This document shows positions 44,464 to 56,035 of a DNA stretch of 64,000 bases, one piece after another. Position 1 is the first letter of the stretch; each line of letters begins with the position of its first letter. Both the position numbers and the translations under genes were made by a program. The stretch is from Phymatolithon calcareum (taxonomy: Eukaryota > Rhodophyta > Florideophyceae > Hapalidiales): NCBI GenBank assembly GCA_977006965.1, contig OZ345357.1:2914001-2978000 (forward strand). The letters run 5' to 3'. Below the pieces are notes generated by a model. It ran no database searches and was not told where the DNA came from. It saw nothing but the letters and a program-made list of their open reading frames with translations.

Positions 44464-44783
44464 GTTTTGTTTTGTTTTGTTTTGTTTTGTTTTGTTTTGT
44501 TTTGTTTTGTTTTGTTTTGTTTTGTTTTGTTTTGTTTTGTTTTGTTTTGTTTTGTTTTGTTTTGTTTTGTTTTGTTTTGTTTTGTTTTGTTTTGTTTTGT
44601 TTTGTTTTGTTTTGTTTTGTTTTGTTTTGTTTTGTTTTGTTTTGTTTTGTTTTGTTTTGTTTTGTTTTGTTTTGTTTTGTTTTGTTTTGTTTTGTTTTGT
44701 TTTGTTTTGTTTTGTTTTGTTTTGTTTTGTTTTGTTTTGTTTTGTTTTGTTTTGTTTTGTTTTGTTTTGTTTTGTTTTGTTTT
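44464..44783. repeat. (GTTTT) array, 64 perfect units
   Basis: It begins 11 bp upstream of the Rep/helicase ATG, at the same place as the 179-unit array of copy 1. It is stop-free in all six frames, so long repeat-coded frames here are not genes. Confidence 0.98.
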
Positions 44784-45197
44784 GTTCTTTTTGTTCTTTT
44801 TGTTCTTTTTGTTCTTTTTGTTCTTTTTGTTCTTTTTGTTCTTTTTGTTCTTTTTGTTCTTTTTGTTCTTTTTGTTCTTTTTGTTCTTTTTGTCCTTTTT
44901 GTTCTTTTTGTTCTTTTTGTTCTTTTTGTTCTTTTTGTTCTTTTTGTTCTTTTTGTTCTTTTTGTTCTTTTTGTTCTTTTTGTTCTTTTTGTTCTTTTTG
45001 TTCTTTTTGTTCTTTTTGTTCTTTTTGTTCTTTTTGTTCTTTTTGTTCTTTTTGTTCTTTTTGTTCTTTTTGTTCTTTTTGTTCTTTTTGTTCTTTTTGT
45101 TCTTTTTGTTCTTTTTGTTCTTTTTGTTCTTTTTGTTCTTTTTGTTCTTTTTGTTCTTTTTGTTCTTTTTGTTCTTTTTGTTCTGTTTGTTCTGTTT
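44784..45197. repeat. (GTTCTTTTT) 9-bp array, 44 units, plus two GTTCTGTTT
   Basis: The distal part of the array switches to a 9-bp unit, with one variant unit near 44892 (GTCCTTTTT), and ends with two GTTCTGTTT units at 45180-45197. In copy 1 the distal part is a 5-bp GTTCT array, so both distal ends carry a C-containing variant but with different period. Confidence 0.96.
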
Positions 45198-46127
45198 GAA
45201 TATTTGGAAACGTCTTGAGCTTTTATTTCGTTTTCGACGGCCTGATTTTCTTATGCCCTTCTGGAGCCGGAGCAGTTCAAGTACCGTTATGTAATATTAT
45301 GCTGGCCAGTTTTCGTACGGGTGAAGAACGAGGGAGCACGCAACGCTTGTTCTTGGAGCGTCGAAGGATGGTCTGTGCGTAAGGATGAACTGTGGAACGT
45401 CGCGTAGTGCGTAATGACACAGCCCGGGCTTGTTCGTTGTTCCGCCGTTCAGTTTTCCCGGCAGGAGTCCAGGTTGAAGGCGACAGTGTTTCTTCGCGCG
45501 TCGTGCTCTCAGTGAGAAGAAAAGTGCGTGCGAAATGATGGGCGGGGGTGGGGATCACGGATTGAAGCATGGATGTGAGTTTACTTAAAGCTCTCGATGT
45601 CCGATCAGCATCTGAGAGTCTTATCGTACTGTAACGCTATGTCCCCTTGCTTACATTTCTGCCTCTCATTCTTGGAGATGATCTCCTGGATTTTGCTGAC
45701 CGCTTTTTTCATCTAGTTTCTTTGTACTCTGAGAGGGATTGTTTACTCTTGAGGATTGGAGTCTCTTTTATTGCGCGATCAATCGTGGGGTCTTCAAGCG
45801 ATGTCATATGCAGTGGGTGCATAGTAGTCCGCGTTTCGGTTTCTTGAGAACGATCAACGGCAGGAGATTTTTCCGTATGGTAATGGGAGGGCGACTGCAT
45901 CTAATGTCAAGTTGGAGTGTCGACAGAGGATGTTTTCATCCTGAATCACATTCGTTGTGAACACAATTCCGGTGTGTTTCATAGAAGTAGCAGGGAGGAT
46001 TTTGTGAGTGCCGACAATGTTTACCACTTTGTAGGGAATAAGGAGATTGATGATTTGATTTAGCCAAGTCAAAAAGACGATTATTTCTTATTCTTAGTTT
46101 CATTGCAACAGAAACGAAGGCGTCGCC
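45198..46127. other. Flank of Helitron 2 with a Z-gene 3' fragment
   Basis: 45647-45847 is a plus frame (LLTFLPLILGDDLLDFADRF) with no recognised family and an upstream frame broken by a stop at about 45621. At 45990-46066 the sequence matches the end of the Z gene (FVSADNVYHFVGNKEIDDLI). From there on it aligns with 56225-56350. No intact gene is called. Confidence 0.5.
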
Positions 46128-46159
46128 TCCTGCCAGTGGTCTGAAGAGCACTGGCAGGA
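46128..46159. repeat. Dispersed palindrome heading unit U1
   Basis: TCCTGCCAGTGGTCTGAAGA then GCACTGGCAGGA: the 32-bp palindrome with one mismatched pair. The right flank is GACGCTATCGAATTTCAG. Confidence 0.85.
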
Positions 46160-48240
46160 AGAGACGCTATCGAATTTCAGTTCAGACGAGATCTGCACCA
46201 GTATCTCCCCCTTGAAGAGCTCATCGCCGGGATCAAAATAACAACACCCCTTCTCAAGGTGTTCACGTATCTCTTACCTGCACTAGAAGTCAGTGTACCT
46301 TAAATGTCCAAAGATTCTTTTCCAAGAGTCCGGAGCCCAGGCCGATAGACGTTGCACCCTTTGCATTCGCTCTTTAGTCGCTAAACTACAAAACTGAAAA
46401 CCTAGAAGACGGTGTCATCAACCTTTTCCGTTTTAATACAAAATAATTAGTTCTGATAGATTTCAGGAGTGACCAACAGTTATATTTTGCCTAAAACACT
46501 GCCTAGAAGATCAAATATTTTACGGTGTAAGCGAAACCCGCGAATGATTCTCCGCATTCCGAGGCTCGGCCTTCCTCATTGCCTACATTGCGAATGTACC
46601 ACAATATTGCCGCACGCCTGTGTCTTTGCTTTCATAAGACCACACTCCCGTTTATGAGAGCAACGTTGCGAGCGTCTAATTCCTCAGCGGGACACCAAAA
46701 TATTTTTTCGAAGTATGGTGTTCGTTTTTTTAGGTGGAAAAATATTATCAGGAATATCGGGCTCGTTTACTTACTAACTCCGTAGTAACAAAAAAGTCGT
46801 GTACTGGAAGGCTTCAGGACTCAATTTTTCCCGGCGCGTAATCCCCGTTTTCAAACTTACGTAGATGAAAGCGATATAATAGCATTCGATTGAAAAAAGA
46901 CTGTAGAGAAAAACCTGCTTAATTGGAACACTCAGGTGAAGACGTCGGAGTCGCAATACGAAACTCGTTCTAGATGCGAAGGGTCAATCATATTTTTTTA
47001 TTGACGAGATTAAATTACACTACTGTACGAATCAATTGAAGCCACTTCAGAGATTTTGGCACCCACGGTCTGGAGAAGAGGTGGAAGACAACATTTTAAT
47101 TGATTAATGATGCCCCTCCTTCAACAATGGAGCCCATTGTAATCCATTGCAATTCTGTGCGAAGCAGGTTTTCAGAAATATTAAAAATACAGCATTGACA
47201 TAAGTCGTCTTGGACGAATGCAGGTTTCAAGGCACCTTTAAAAATGAATAATTTTAGGCTTGTTGAGATCTGTTCCAAACGTCTCTGTTACAATAATGCA
47301 GAGATTGCAATTGCAAAGGCTGTTTTTCAAAAGGTTGTAACAGGGGAATATATGAGCCGTAGTTGCACAGTGACGTCTAACCTTTTGAGTTACTCATGAA
47401 ACATTTACAAGTGACCTTTACAACATGTTTGTTCAGTGTCTAGAACATTATTATAGCACTTTTCTGCAACAGATTTGAAGTTTGTACAGCTGGAATGAGT
47501 CTTCAGGCTTGAAGCAAGATTGCGCACAGTTTGCACACAAACTCATGGGTATCATAAAGTGGCTCATGTTCAACGGTACATCGTACAGTACAGTATTATA
47601 TTGTGGCCCGTTCAGTTATTACATTATCTGGCTCCAACATAGTTTTGAACGTAGCTCAATGCAGACACGTTTTTAGTGAAGACACAATGATTATGCATCC
47701 AGGAGATACATGTGGCTAGAAATCTCCTGAGTCTGAACATGGAAAGTGGCACATGTTTGACGTTGGGCGGTTGTGGTATGTCTGGATTTGGTGTAGCGCT
47801 AGAAATGATTGAAGGCAAGATGTCTCTTCTGTTGTACTTTAGAGGGGATCGCTCTGGTGGCGCGAAGGTCTTCCACACCGGGATATTCTATTAAAATTCG
47901 TTCTTGGAGTGAGAGTGCAGATGTTACGATACTCTGTCCATAAACTTTGAGTATCATAATTCTGGCTTTAGGACCTCTGATGACTTGGTAGAGATGTATA
48001 CCTCTTGAGCCTCCCGTTTGTAACTGAGTCTCCTGGTGGGCTAGTGTATATGATTAAATGAGTATCCCGAGTGTCGCTTGTTCGCTAGTACAACATCTCA
48101 GATATTGTTAGCACGTCGTGAGTAATAACTCGCGATGTGCCAACAGCACTTTACAGACATTTATGAGGAAATAATCAGCATCTATATAAATGTTTTATTA
48201 TATAGATGCTGATTATTTTCTGTTATGCTGATAGTTCCCA
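46160..48240. repeat. U1 unit
   Basis: A block of about 2 kb, repeated at 49681-51890 (U2), 56383-58350 (U3) and 59172-61130 (U4). Landmarks are CATTGGGTATCATAAAG-like sequence late in the unit (47548, 51000, 57715, 60470) and a terminal AT hairpin. U1 is closest to U3, and U2 to U4. Short open frames exist on both strands but differ between copies, so no gene is called. Confidence 0.7.
48169..48218. repeat. Long AT hairpin, 21-bp perfect arms, 8-nt loop
   Basis: The arms are AATAATCAGCATCTATATAA (preceded by A) and its exact complement, with the loop ATGTTTTA. Diverged copies with arms of about 27 bp sit at 51824-51884 and 61068-61128. In U3 the hairpin is cut in the left arm, where a deletion begins. 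Confidence 0.9.
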
Positions 48241-49648
48241 GATCAATTTCATCCTGAGCCTTAAAATCGCTTTTACTACATTTCAGATGGTTTATTATAG
48301 TCTTCAATATTTTACTGATTATTTGCAGTCCTTTTCAGCGCATACACGGATAAATCGACACTTCGCCTTGTTGTTTTCTTCCCACCACGATATCTTGTTG
48401 TCAAAAGTGGATGTCACGTTTTCAATACTCCTCGTAGAGAAGAGAAGCCCGCGTTCTCGAGTATGACGTTAGCGAAGTCTCTCACGGTCGTTCTATCTTC
48501 AGACTCGGTTCGCATTTCAGAGATACATACGTGCGCCTTGGAAAAGGGGAGGAGAAAGGAAGGTATGATTAAGTTACGAAGCCCGTTTCAATACGGCAGG
48601 GAGGGCGTTCCAGCGAACCGCAGAGTTGAACTCCCGTGCAATCAACGAATGTAAAGAGGAAATTGCCGATGATAGCATAGGGTAATGTCAAGAAAGATAT
48701 TTACATCTCCTGTGCATTAGTGCTTTTGATGAGGCTGGCACACTTGCTTCAAAGTGCCGGAGCGAATTTATTATCCGACACGCTGCGTGTAGGGGAAATG
48801 TACACTTGGGCTATAGACGAAAGAGAGGACAGTAACTTCATGCTTTGGAGCTTCGCTACTTTACGGCTACAAAGATGTGCAAGCTGATCATAGTCACGCC
48901 TTGCAGCTGTTTAACCTCGTAAGTGTAAGCGCTGAAATATATGTGTCATGCTCAGTGTTCGAAATATGTTTCGAGATTGGCGAGCTGTGATCGCACCAGA
49001 CACGTCTCGTGCCTTGGAGCTTTACACACGTGTGATGTAAGAGAGCGGTGTTGTGTGCACCATGTTTGAACTGCTTCACTTTTTGATTTTCGTGCCACCT
49101 AATGTATGAGGGACGCTGTGATTTGGATTTCAGACAACAAAGGCTCTAGGGTGCTATCGATGACATACTCTCTTGGATTATTTGTACTGTGTTGTATAGT
49201 ATTTTGGGCCTCATTTTCCTCTTTCCCGTATGTGCTGATGGTGCAAAGCGGTAGTCGCCTGCTATTGTTGCGAATAACGGCAACGCACTGTCTGTCGTTC
49301 GACGGGATGCCGAAGAGATTGTGTGACGATTTGTGATCGTCTCAACAATGAAGTGGAGTTCTCATCATAGAGTATCAACGATTACGGATGCATTGATGGC
49401 ACGGATTATCATATCACTGGAAGATGAACTGAGCTTTGTCTAAATGGCAAAGAAAGACAGTATAGTGCTCTCTTTCACGGTAAAAGGCTTCTGGGAGTGG
49501 AGAAACTGTGGTATAGACACAATAGAATCGATGAGGAATGTCGAGCACCAGAAAGTAGAGTCTCATTCGCGAGATCTTCATGCACTGTGCTAATCATCTG
49601 GACAGTTTTTATTATTATTTTCATTGCAATGGAGACGAAGTTATCCCC
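48241..49648 (+). pseudogene. Sel1-repeat relic between U1 and U2
   Basis: Readable repeats: the 48525-48640 frame (FQYGREGVPA), and 48728-48830 (MRLAHLLQSAGANLLSDTLR, then GEMYTWAIDERED). They are followed from 48890 by a segment shared with 58361-58980. Stops and shifts separate the repeats. The last part, 49360-49640, is a block that also precedes the palindromes near 54645 and 58850. Confidence 0.7.
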
Positions 49649-49680
49649 TCCTGCCAGTGCTCTGAACAGGACTGGCAGGA
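49649..49680. repeat. Dispersed palindrome heading unit U2
   Basis: TCCTGCCAGTGCTCTGAACA then GGACTGGCAGGA, two mismatches from perfect, with right flank GCGACACTATCGAATCTCAG. Confidence 0.85.
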
Positions 49681-51890
49681 AGCGACACTATCGAATCTCA
49701 GTTTGAACAAAATCTGCACCAGTACCTCCCCATTGAGGACCTCATACACGAAATCATGCTAACACCATCCCCTCCCAAGTTGATCACTTATCTCTTACTT
49801 AAACTAGATATTTTGCACCCTAGAGGTCTAAAGATTATTTCCCGGTCAGGTGGCCAGCCCGATAGACGTTCCACCCTTTGTGTTCGATCATTGATCGCTA
49901 AACTACTTGGAAGCCAGAGTAATCAACTCTTTCCATTTCAATTCACAATAGTTAGTTATCGCAGATATCAAGAGTGACCAGCAGCTATAGTTTGTCTAAA
50001 AACATGTCCAGAGGATCGAAGAAATTACAGTGAAAGGAAAACGCGCGAATAATTCTCTACTTTCCGGGGCTCGAGATTCCTCACCGCCTACATTGCGTAC
50101 GTACCACAAAATCTTTTCTCCACGCCCGCCCGTACATGTCTTTACTCTCATAGGCCTACAGTCCACTTTATGTTTGCAAAGTTGCAAACGTATATTTCCT
50201 CAGCGAGAGACATAATTTATTTTCAAACTACGTTTTGTTTGATTTGCATAAGGGCATGAGTATCATAAGGAACATCGGATTCGTCCCCATGCTAACACAC
50301 GCTTCCTGTAGAAGAAGCATCACGTCTGATTTTTTCCCCAATCGTATTCACCATTTTCACACTTTAGCAGGTGAAAGTGGAATCATATCATTAGATTGAG
50401 AAAAGAATGCACCGTAAACATGCTCAACATGTGAAGACATCGAAGATGCAGTACTAAAGGTGTTGCAGATGTAAAAGGTCTAGTATATCACTTCGTTGAC
50501 CGGATTACTCTACAGTACTGTACTGTACTGCATATTAGAACACGATCCGTTTAAATGCTGTGCAAAGCAGGGTTTCAAAAATATAACCAAAATATAGCAT
50601 TGACCTGAGTCGTCATGGACGAATGCAGCTTGCAAGGAACCTTTAAATGTAAATAATTGTAGGCCTATAGAGATCTGGTCGAAACGTCTCTATGGCAACA
50701 ATACAGAGATTGCAGTTGCATAGGTTTATGTTCAGAAAATTGTACTAGGGGAAAGTAAGACCCCTGGATGAACAGTAACATCCAACCTTTGAATTGCAGA
50801 TCACCTCTCATATCATAGCCTAAACGAGACACCGAGGGTACTTCGAGACTCGTACTCACGAAAGGTGACCCTTAGAACTTGTTTGTTGAGTGTTTGAAAC
50901 TGTACTATAGCTCTTTTGTACAAGAAATTTGAATTTTGTATAGCTCAAACGGGTCTTCAGGCTTAGAAAAAGATTGCTCGCAGCTTGCGCTCTGACACAT
51001 GGGTATCATAAAGTGGTTCATGTTCCACGGTACATCGAACTGTGCCGTATCATATTGCTGCCCATTTAGTTCATGCATTATCTGGCTCCAACATAGTTTT
51101 GAACGTAGCTCAGTGCGGACACGTTATTTGTGGGAACCTCATGCTAGAAACCTGTGATCAGGTCTCGCCCGAATCTGAAAATTAAAAGTGCCTCATGTTA
51201 GACGTTGGGAGGTAGTGGTATGGTGGGACGTGATGTAGCGATGGAAATGGAGGAAGACGAGGTTTCTATTTCTTCGAGAGTCTCGGCGGGGCATCTCATT
51301 TCTGGAGATGTACGGAGATTATTTCAAATTGGGCGATTGTATGGGTTTTCCAACGGTGAGATTTGCTCAGCGAAGTTGTGGAAAAAACCAGCCAATAACC
51401 CTAATCAGGCCCCTTCGACAGCCGTCCATGCGCTCGTTAACGGGCGTATTCCCTGTGTTTTCACAGCCCCTAATGGACCCCCGGACCACCCAATTTCATG
51501 AAATTTGAAGGTCTGGGGGATCATTAAGGTGCGGTGAAGGCCTTCCCGTCAAGGATGTTTCATAAAAGCCGTTCCTGGAGTGAGAATAAAGAGGATAGAA
51601 TTCTCGGACCATACCCTGTCAGTCTCATAATTCTTGCTTTAGGACCACTGATGTCCGGCTAGACAGATATACGACTTGATCTTCACCCTTGTAAGTGAGT
51701 CGTGGGCTAGTCTAAAAGGTTGAATCAGTAATTCGAGTGTCTCCTGTTAGCCAGTACAACATGTTTAATATTAATGGCACGTTGTAACGCACGATGCGCT
51801 ATTAGCACGTTACAGCAATTGATGAGGAAATATGTAGCATTTATATATAATAAAATGTATTACATAGAAGCTGATTATTTCCTCTTACGC
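49681..51890. repeat. U2 unit with a private 238-bp insertion
   Basis: Homologous to U4 and more distantly to U1 and U3. At 51277-51514 it holds 238 bp that are absent from the other three units, which instead have a short CACTTTAGA-like sequence. It ends with the AT hairpin relic at 51824-51884. No gene is called. Confidence 0.7.
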
Positions 51891-52331
51891 TGATAGTTCC
51901 CGGATCAATTGCATCCTGAGCCGTTCAAATCGCATTTATTAGCTTTGAAATGACTTACGGTATGCGTCAACGTTCTACTTGATTGCTCAAAGTCGTTTTC
52001 TTGGTATCTACGGATACATCGACTATTCGGTTGAGTACTTTTCTTGCAGCACGGCAGGTCTGACCCTCAAAGGTGGATGGCATATTTTCAATATTCCTCG
52101 CACAGAGGAGAAGCCCGCCTTTTCATGTATGACGTGAGAGAGATCTCTCAAGGTCGTATAATAGATTTTTGATATTTAAATTCACCCGCCTATTCGCGAA
52201 GTTTGTCAAATAGACAGTAGACGAGTTTGTAAAAAATACTTGTCTGTTCTCTTCTTTTAGTCAATAGGTAGACAAAGTGTACTAGATACTCCCTCCCTGA
52301 AATCGGAGGCATTGAGTTAGTTGACATCGTC

Positions 52332-52363
52332 TCCTGGCAGGGCTCTTAAGACCAGTGGCAGAT
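52332..52363. repeat. Dispersed palindrome upstream of spliced gene B
   Basis: TCCTGGCAGGGCTCTTAAGA then CCAGTGGCAGAT. Partly decayed, 142 bp before the gene B start. The matching copy before gene C is at 61487. Confidence 0.75.
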
Positions 52364-52395
52364 ATCTAAGTTTTTGCGTCTCTCCCTTGTAGCCC

Positions 52396-52404
52396 TATAT
52401 AATA
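52396..52404 (+). promoter_or_regulatory. TATA-like box of spliced gene B
   Basis: TATATAATA lies 109 bp upstream of the ATG at 52505. At the same distance before gene C there is TATATATTA (61551-61559). Gene A uses a nearer CTATAAATGG instead. Confidence 0.4.
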
Positions 52405-52504
52405 CGTTATGTTCCAATATTTTTGACAAAGGGCAGGCACACCAAAAGCAAAGCCGCGTGCCACATCGACAAGATTACCAGTACTGTTTGCAAAATCATC
52501 CTTC

Positions 52505-53501
52505 ATGTCTGGGAATCATAAGAAAAAGCATTCCCGTACCGGAATATCTTCACGCACTACTCAACAACTTCCCCCTATGGAAGCAAAAATCGCTCCCTCT
52601 AAGACGATAACAACAATGCCCCCAATCAACGTTAAATCGCCGCCCCCTCTCAAGACTGCAGCTCCGATGCCTGTCAAGATTGCAACACCGCCCCCTCTTA
52701 AGATTTTCATAGAAAAAAATGAAAGTCTAGAGGCAGAAGAGCTCAATGCGTTCGATGAAAATGGAGCAAAATTCGAATTCGGAGACTTAAAAAGTGACCA
52801 CCAGGTCTATTTGGTGGACAAACAGTCCAACAGAATCAAAACGTTTACCGTAGAAGGGGAACTCAGCGATGCTATTCTCTTCTCAAACCAATTGTCAACC
52901 AAGCGCCTGGTGGGAACAAAACTAGACCGCTACCGTATCGTTCTTGATCTTTCCACGGATGATTTACTGATCGCGCACGAGGCTTTCGGAAAACTCGGAC
53001 GCCTTTTCAATACTCCTGAAAACATGGCGAAGTTGGCAAAATTGAACAAGGTGAAAGTTAAAGACATTCACGTAAGCACGCATGGTAAGTCAATTGCTGA
53101 TTTTACCCTATCGAATCTCATCGAATTCAATAGCTCGAATATACCTAACATCATGCTCAGGTCCTAATGTTGACAACTTCCAGATTCACAAAAACGCTGC
53201 GTCGCCTTATAAACCAAGAAATCAGTCATCGTTTTTTCTAATTCCAGAGACCACCTCGGAGATACAGAAACCACAATCATTCTTCGCCTGTCCGACACCT
53301 CTTGTCCTTGATGAGCGTGATAATCAGCAGCATGATGTGGATGCAATTGAGGGGCAAAATGTATGCGTTTGGTTTCATTTTGTTGGTTCTTTTTACTCAA
53401 AAGGACTTCACATAAAGCCCCGTATGGTACTCGTTAAGAGGAAATCCACTGTTGGTGATGTCCCGCTATCCAAGAAGCTGAAGTTGGAAATATTGATCTA
53501 G
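52505..53501 (+). CDS. Spliced gene B, unknown protein, two exons
   Basis: Exons 52505-53084 and 53161-53501 give 306 residues. It is a paralogue of gene A and nearly identical to dead copy C. The N-terminus carries a Lys/Ser-rich start and Pro-rich repeats of the form PPLKxx (three times), then the conserved core from PPPLKIFIEK: KLDRYRIVLDL, GRLFNTPENMAKL, HVSTHGPNVDNF, FFLIPETTSEIQ, VCVWFHFVGSFYSKGLHIKP. The start is the first Met after an in-frame TGA about 80 bp upstream. There is no signal peptide or transmembrane segment. The family is unknown. Exon 2 differs from gene A mostly at synonymous sites, so both are probably functional. It is followed by a shared stem-loop 317 bp after the stop. 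Confidence 0.82.
53085..53160 (+). other. Intron of spliced gene B, 76 nt
   Basis: Donor GTAAGT, branch-point-like CTAAC 11 nt before the acceptor, acceptor GCTCAG. Same phase and length as in gene A. Confidence 0.92.
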
Positions 53502-53762
53502 TCTGTTGTAATGTTTGTGGTAGTGCCCTGAACCGAGATCCAAACAAAGTACAGTTCTGTTATTGAGTGAAAGTTGTAAACATCTCATGGAATAACTTGC
53601 CGAAGATGATCTTGCGAGAAGCCACACAACTCAAGGAGATAAATTGAATAATGCGCGTTCATCTCTAGATCCGAGAAACACATTTTCAGTGATTTTTAAT
53701 ATAGCTTGCAGCTTGCGGTTTGAAAGTTTGAGGGCGATATTTCCCAAATTAGAGGGCTTTCT

Positions 53763-53780
53763 TCGTCTCTCACCAGAGAC
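53763..53780 (+). other. Short stem-loop downstream of gene B
   Basis: CGTCTCT-CACC-AGAGACG, with a counterpart in the gene C tail (GTCTCTTACCAGAGAC). It precedes the larger stem-loop by 38 bp. Confidence 0.5.
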
Positions 53781-53817
53781 GAGGGCATCGATCAAGCAGT
53801 AAAAGAACCGAAACACT

Positions 53818-53869
53818 ATTCTGTAACGCCTCACTGTTCTTCCCAATCAACATTGAGGCGTTATAGAAT
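53818..53869 (+). other. Stem-loop downstream of gene B, possible RNA structure
   Basis: Arms ATTCTGTAACGCCTCA (53818-53833) and TGAGGCGTTATAGAAT (53854-53869) with a 20-nt loop. All 16 pairs form if G-U is allowed. The copy after gene C has the same arms with one compensated pair and one G-U turned into G-C. It could act in 3'-end formation or be a small foldback element. The strand is unknown; plus is given because the gene is plus. Confidence 0.6.
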
Positions 53870-56035
53870 GCTCTTTAATAGCAGGGCGACATCGTTTTCG
53901 GAGCGCTTCAGAAGAAGGTTGCACTTCTTCAAAAGGTCAACCACCCTATACTCCGATGTGTCGATCTTAAAGAAGCTTCGTTCGAACAGAATTTACTATC
54001 TATGGACGCTCTAGAGATCTGAAAGTTTCTCTAATGCAGTGACAAGATGGAAGCGAATTGATCTATAGAGTTCGTCACATAATTAGTACAAGAAGCGAGA
54101 GAATTTAAATCGGCAGTGAGGATTTGAAGCCAGGTGAAAAGTTGCCAAGCCTTTGAATCGAACTTCTCAACGTTTTAGTGGATACGAAAGACCTCAGGAG
54201 AAGGCTCGTTCTCCAGTTCCAAGTTAACACTAAACTCTCAAAGTCCGAAGTTAATATAGGTTGAAATGTGGACACGATAAAGTTTTCATATTCTGGAGTT
54301 CGCTTTCCTCGCAGCGAACAACCTAGGACTTCCCCCGTGAAATGAGAGCAAGTAACACCGGCACGACTGCTTAACGAAATGCCAAAAGCTTTTTCAACTG
54401 AAAATTTCTGGTCCACATTCTTCAGTGAGCCTTTCTAGACGATAAACAAAAGCATAATGTGCAGAGTAGTATCTGAGAAGAATGAGAAGAAGAAAAAGCC
54501 GTTTCGGACACGGTTGCTGGTACGGAGCACTGTTTCACGTACGAGGAGGAAGACAATGAAGCCCGTCTACTGGACAGCACTGGAAAAATAATCCATGAAA
54601 GTATGACGCTGACTGTCATGCAGCACTCCCCCACTGTATCTGATAATACAATATCAACAACGACGTATGCATTGATGGCGTGGGTTATCATATAATATGC
54701 CGGAGATCCAGGATTTATCTGAAAAGCAAAGAAAGACAGTACAGTACAGTTTTTCACTTTCACAGGCTTCTGGGTGCGGAGACACTGTGGTATATATCCA
54801 AAGCAGACGGTGAGCAGTGATGAGCCCCGGAAATCAAAGTATTATTGGCAAGTTCTCCTTTACCTGTATTAAATGAAAATCTCTGGAGAGCTTAGAGAAA
54901 ATACAGCTTCTGGTCTCCCCTAATATCTACGAAAACGAATCGTATTGTATTAACATGGAGGTATTGATTACTTCGAATTCTAAGTTTTCAGTCTTTTCTT
55001 AGCAATCTGTGAACGAAAACCCAGGGTGCAGCGTCGATCGGCCTGTCCTTCGGCACCCGGGGAGTGAATCATTGGAGCATTACAGTAAAATAAAATCTGG
55101 TGGAAGCATAAGGGTGAGTATATAGCTGGTGCTAAGATTTGGTTCTGTTTCAGATATTGTGCTCTATTGACATAATGCCTCACGTTTTCTGTCTAACTTT
55201 TTTTCAAAGTTTAGCAGAGAACTCTATATGTTAGGCTACAGGGGAGAGATGCCCGTATATGAGAACAAAATACCATCTTTAGTACAGAGGGGCCACACTT
55301 TTTGTACAAAACGTTTCCAATACTCCTTAGAGATATAGCAGTTAAAGTGTACCAACTGAGATTGCTCCTAAGAACAATGGCAAGAGGCAACGCCTTCGTG
55401 TCCGTTCTGAAGAATATACTCATGTTTTCGACATGGTGACATCAAAATATCTGGTAACTTATACACCATGTGCCAAACAAAGTCACACGACCCTCTCCAG
55501 GTGAAAACAAACTCTACCACAGGCAAAATTTCCGTGATAGTTATAGAACCGGTCATACCAGGGGCCTCCATGGGAATGGCCGGATATACGTGGTTCAACA
55601 ATGACAAGTCAGATGTGTGGGGTTGAATGAAGTGGTTTACTTGGTCGTTGATCAATACCCTCACCTTCTGAGGTTGGTCGAATAGCCTAAATACTAAACA
55701 GAGACAACGCACTGGATTAAGATGACCTAACATGGGTAGGTAAGCGGACACTCATATGGGAAGGTCAGATAGCTTACCAAACTAACACGGCCCACGGTAA
55801 GCGACGGAGAATGTATATACAACTGGCCGGTAAATCTTACGGCGACGAGGATCGAGAAAGGAGAGTAACACTAACGAGACAGGAACTCGAAGTCGGCGCA
55901 AGTACAGTCCGCGCATGAGGAGCACCTCCGATACAGGCCCTTGACAGAAGAAGCGTTGTTGAAGAGGCGGTCAGGGCCTTATATGTATTCGTTCTGTGAC
56001 CGCTCGCTTAGCTTGGCACTGCAAGCAAACCAGGA
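53870..56035. repeat. Gene tail, pre-palindrome block and palindrome relic
   Basis: 53502-54990 matches 62658-64000 after gene C. 54645-54900 is the same block that stands before the palindromes at 49649 and 59140. At about 55366-55390 a strongly decayed palindrome relic is seen (CTCCTAAGAACAATGGCAAG). 55430-55860 has open minus frames without recognised domains. 55870 onward matches the Z relic at 11935. Confidence 0.55.

Larger units (their letters stand above)
37172..45197 (-). mobile_element. Helitron copy 2, apparently autonomous
   Basis: An intact Rep/helicase-OTU gene and an upstream short-repeat array (44464-45197). The left (3') end is not determined. The right end is set where the array stops, by analogy with copy 1, where the array abuts host sequence. 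Rolling-circle DNA transposons of this class replicate through a HUH Rep nuclease and a Pif1-type helicase. Presence of an OTU domain points to the Helentron/Helitron2-like side of the group. Confidence 0.88.

Noticed and set aside
44331-45294. Three overlapping plus-strand frames rich in Phe/Leu/Val, resembling a hydrophobic membrane protein
   Set aside because: They are produced by the stop-free 5-bp and 9-bp arrays and overlap the transposase start on the other strand.
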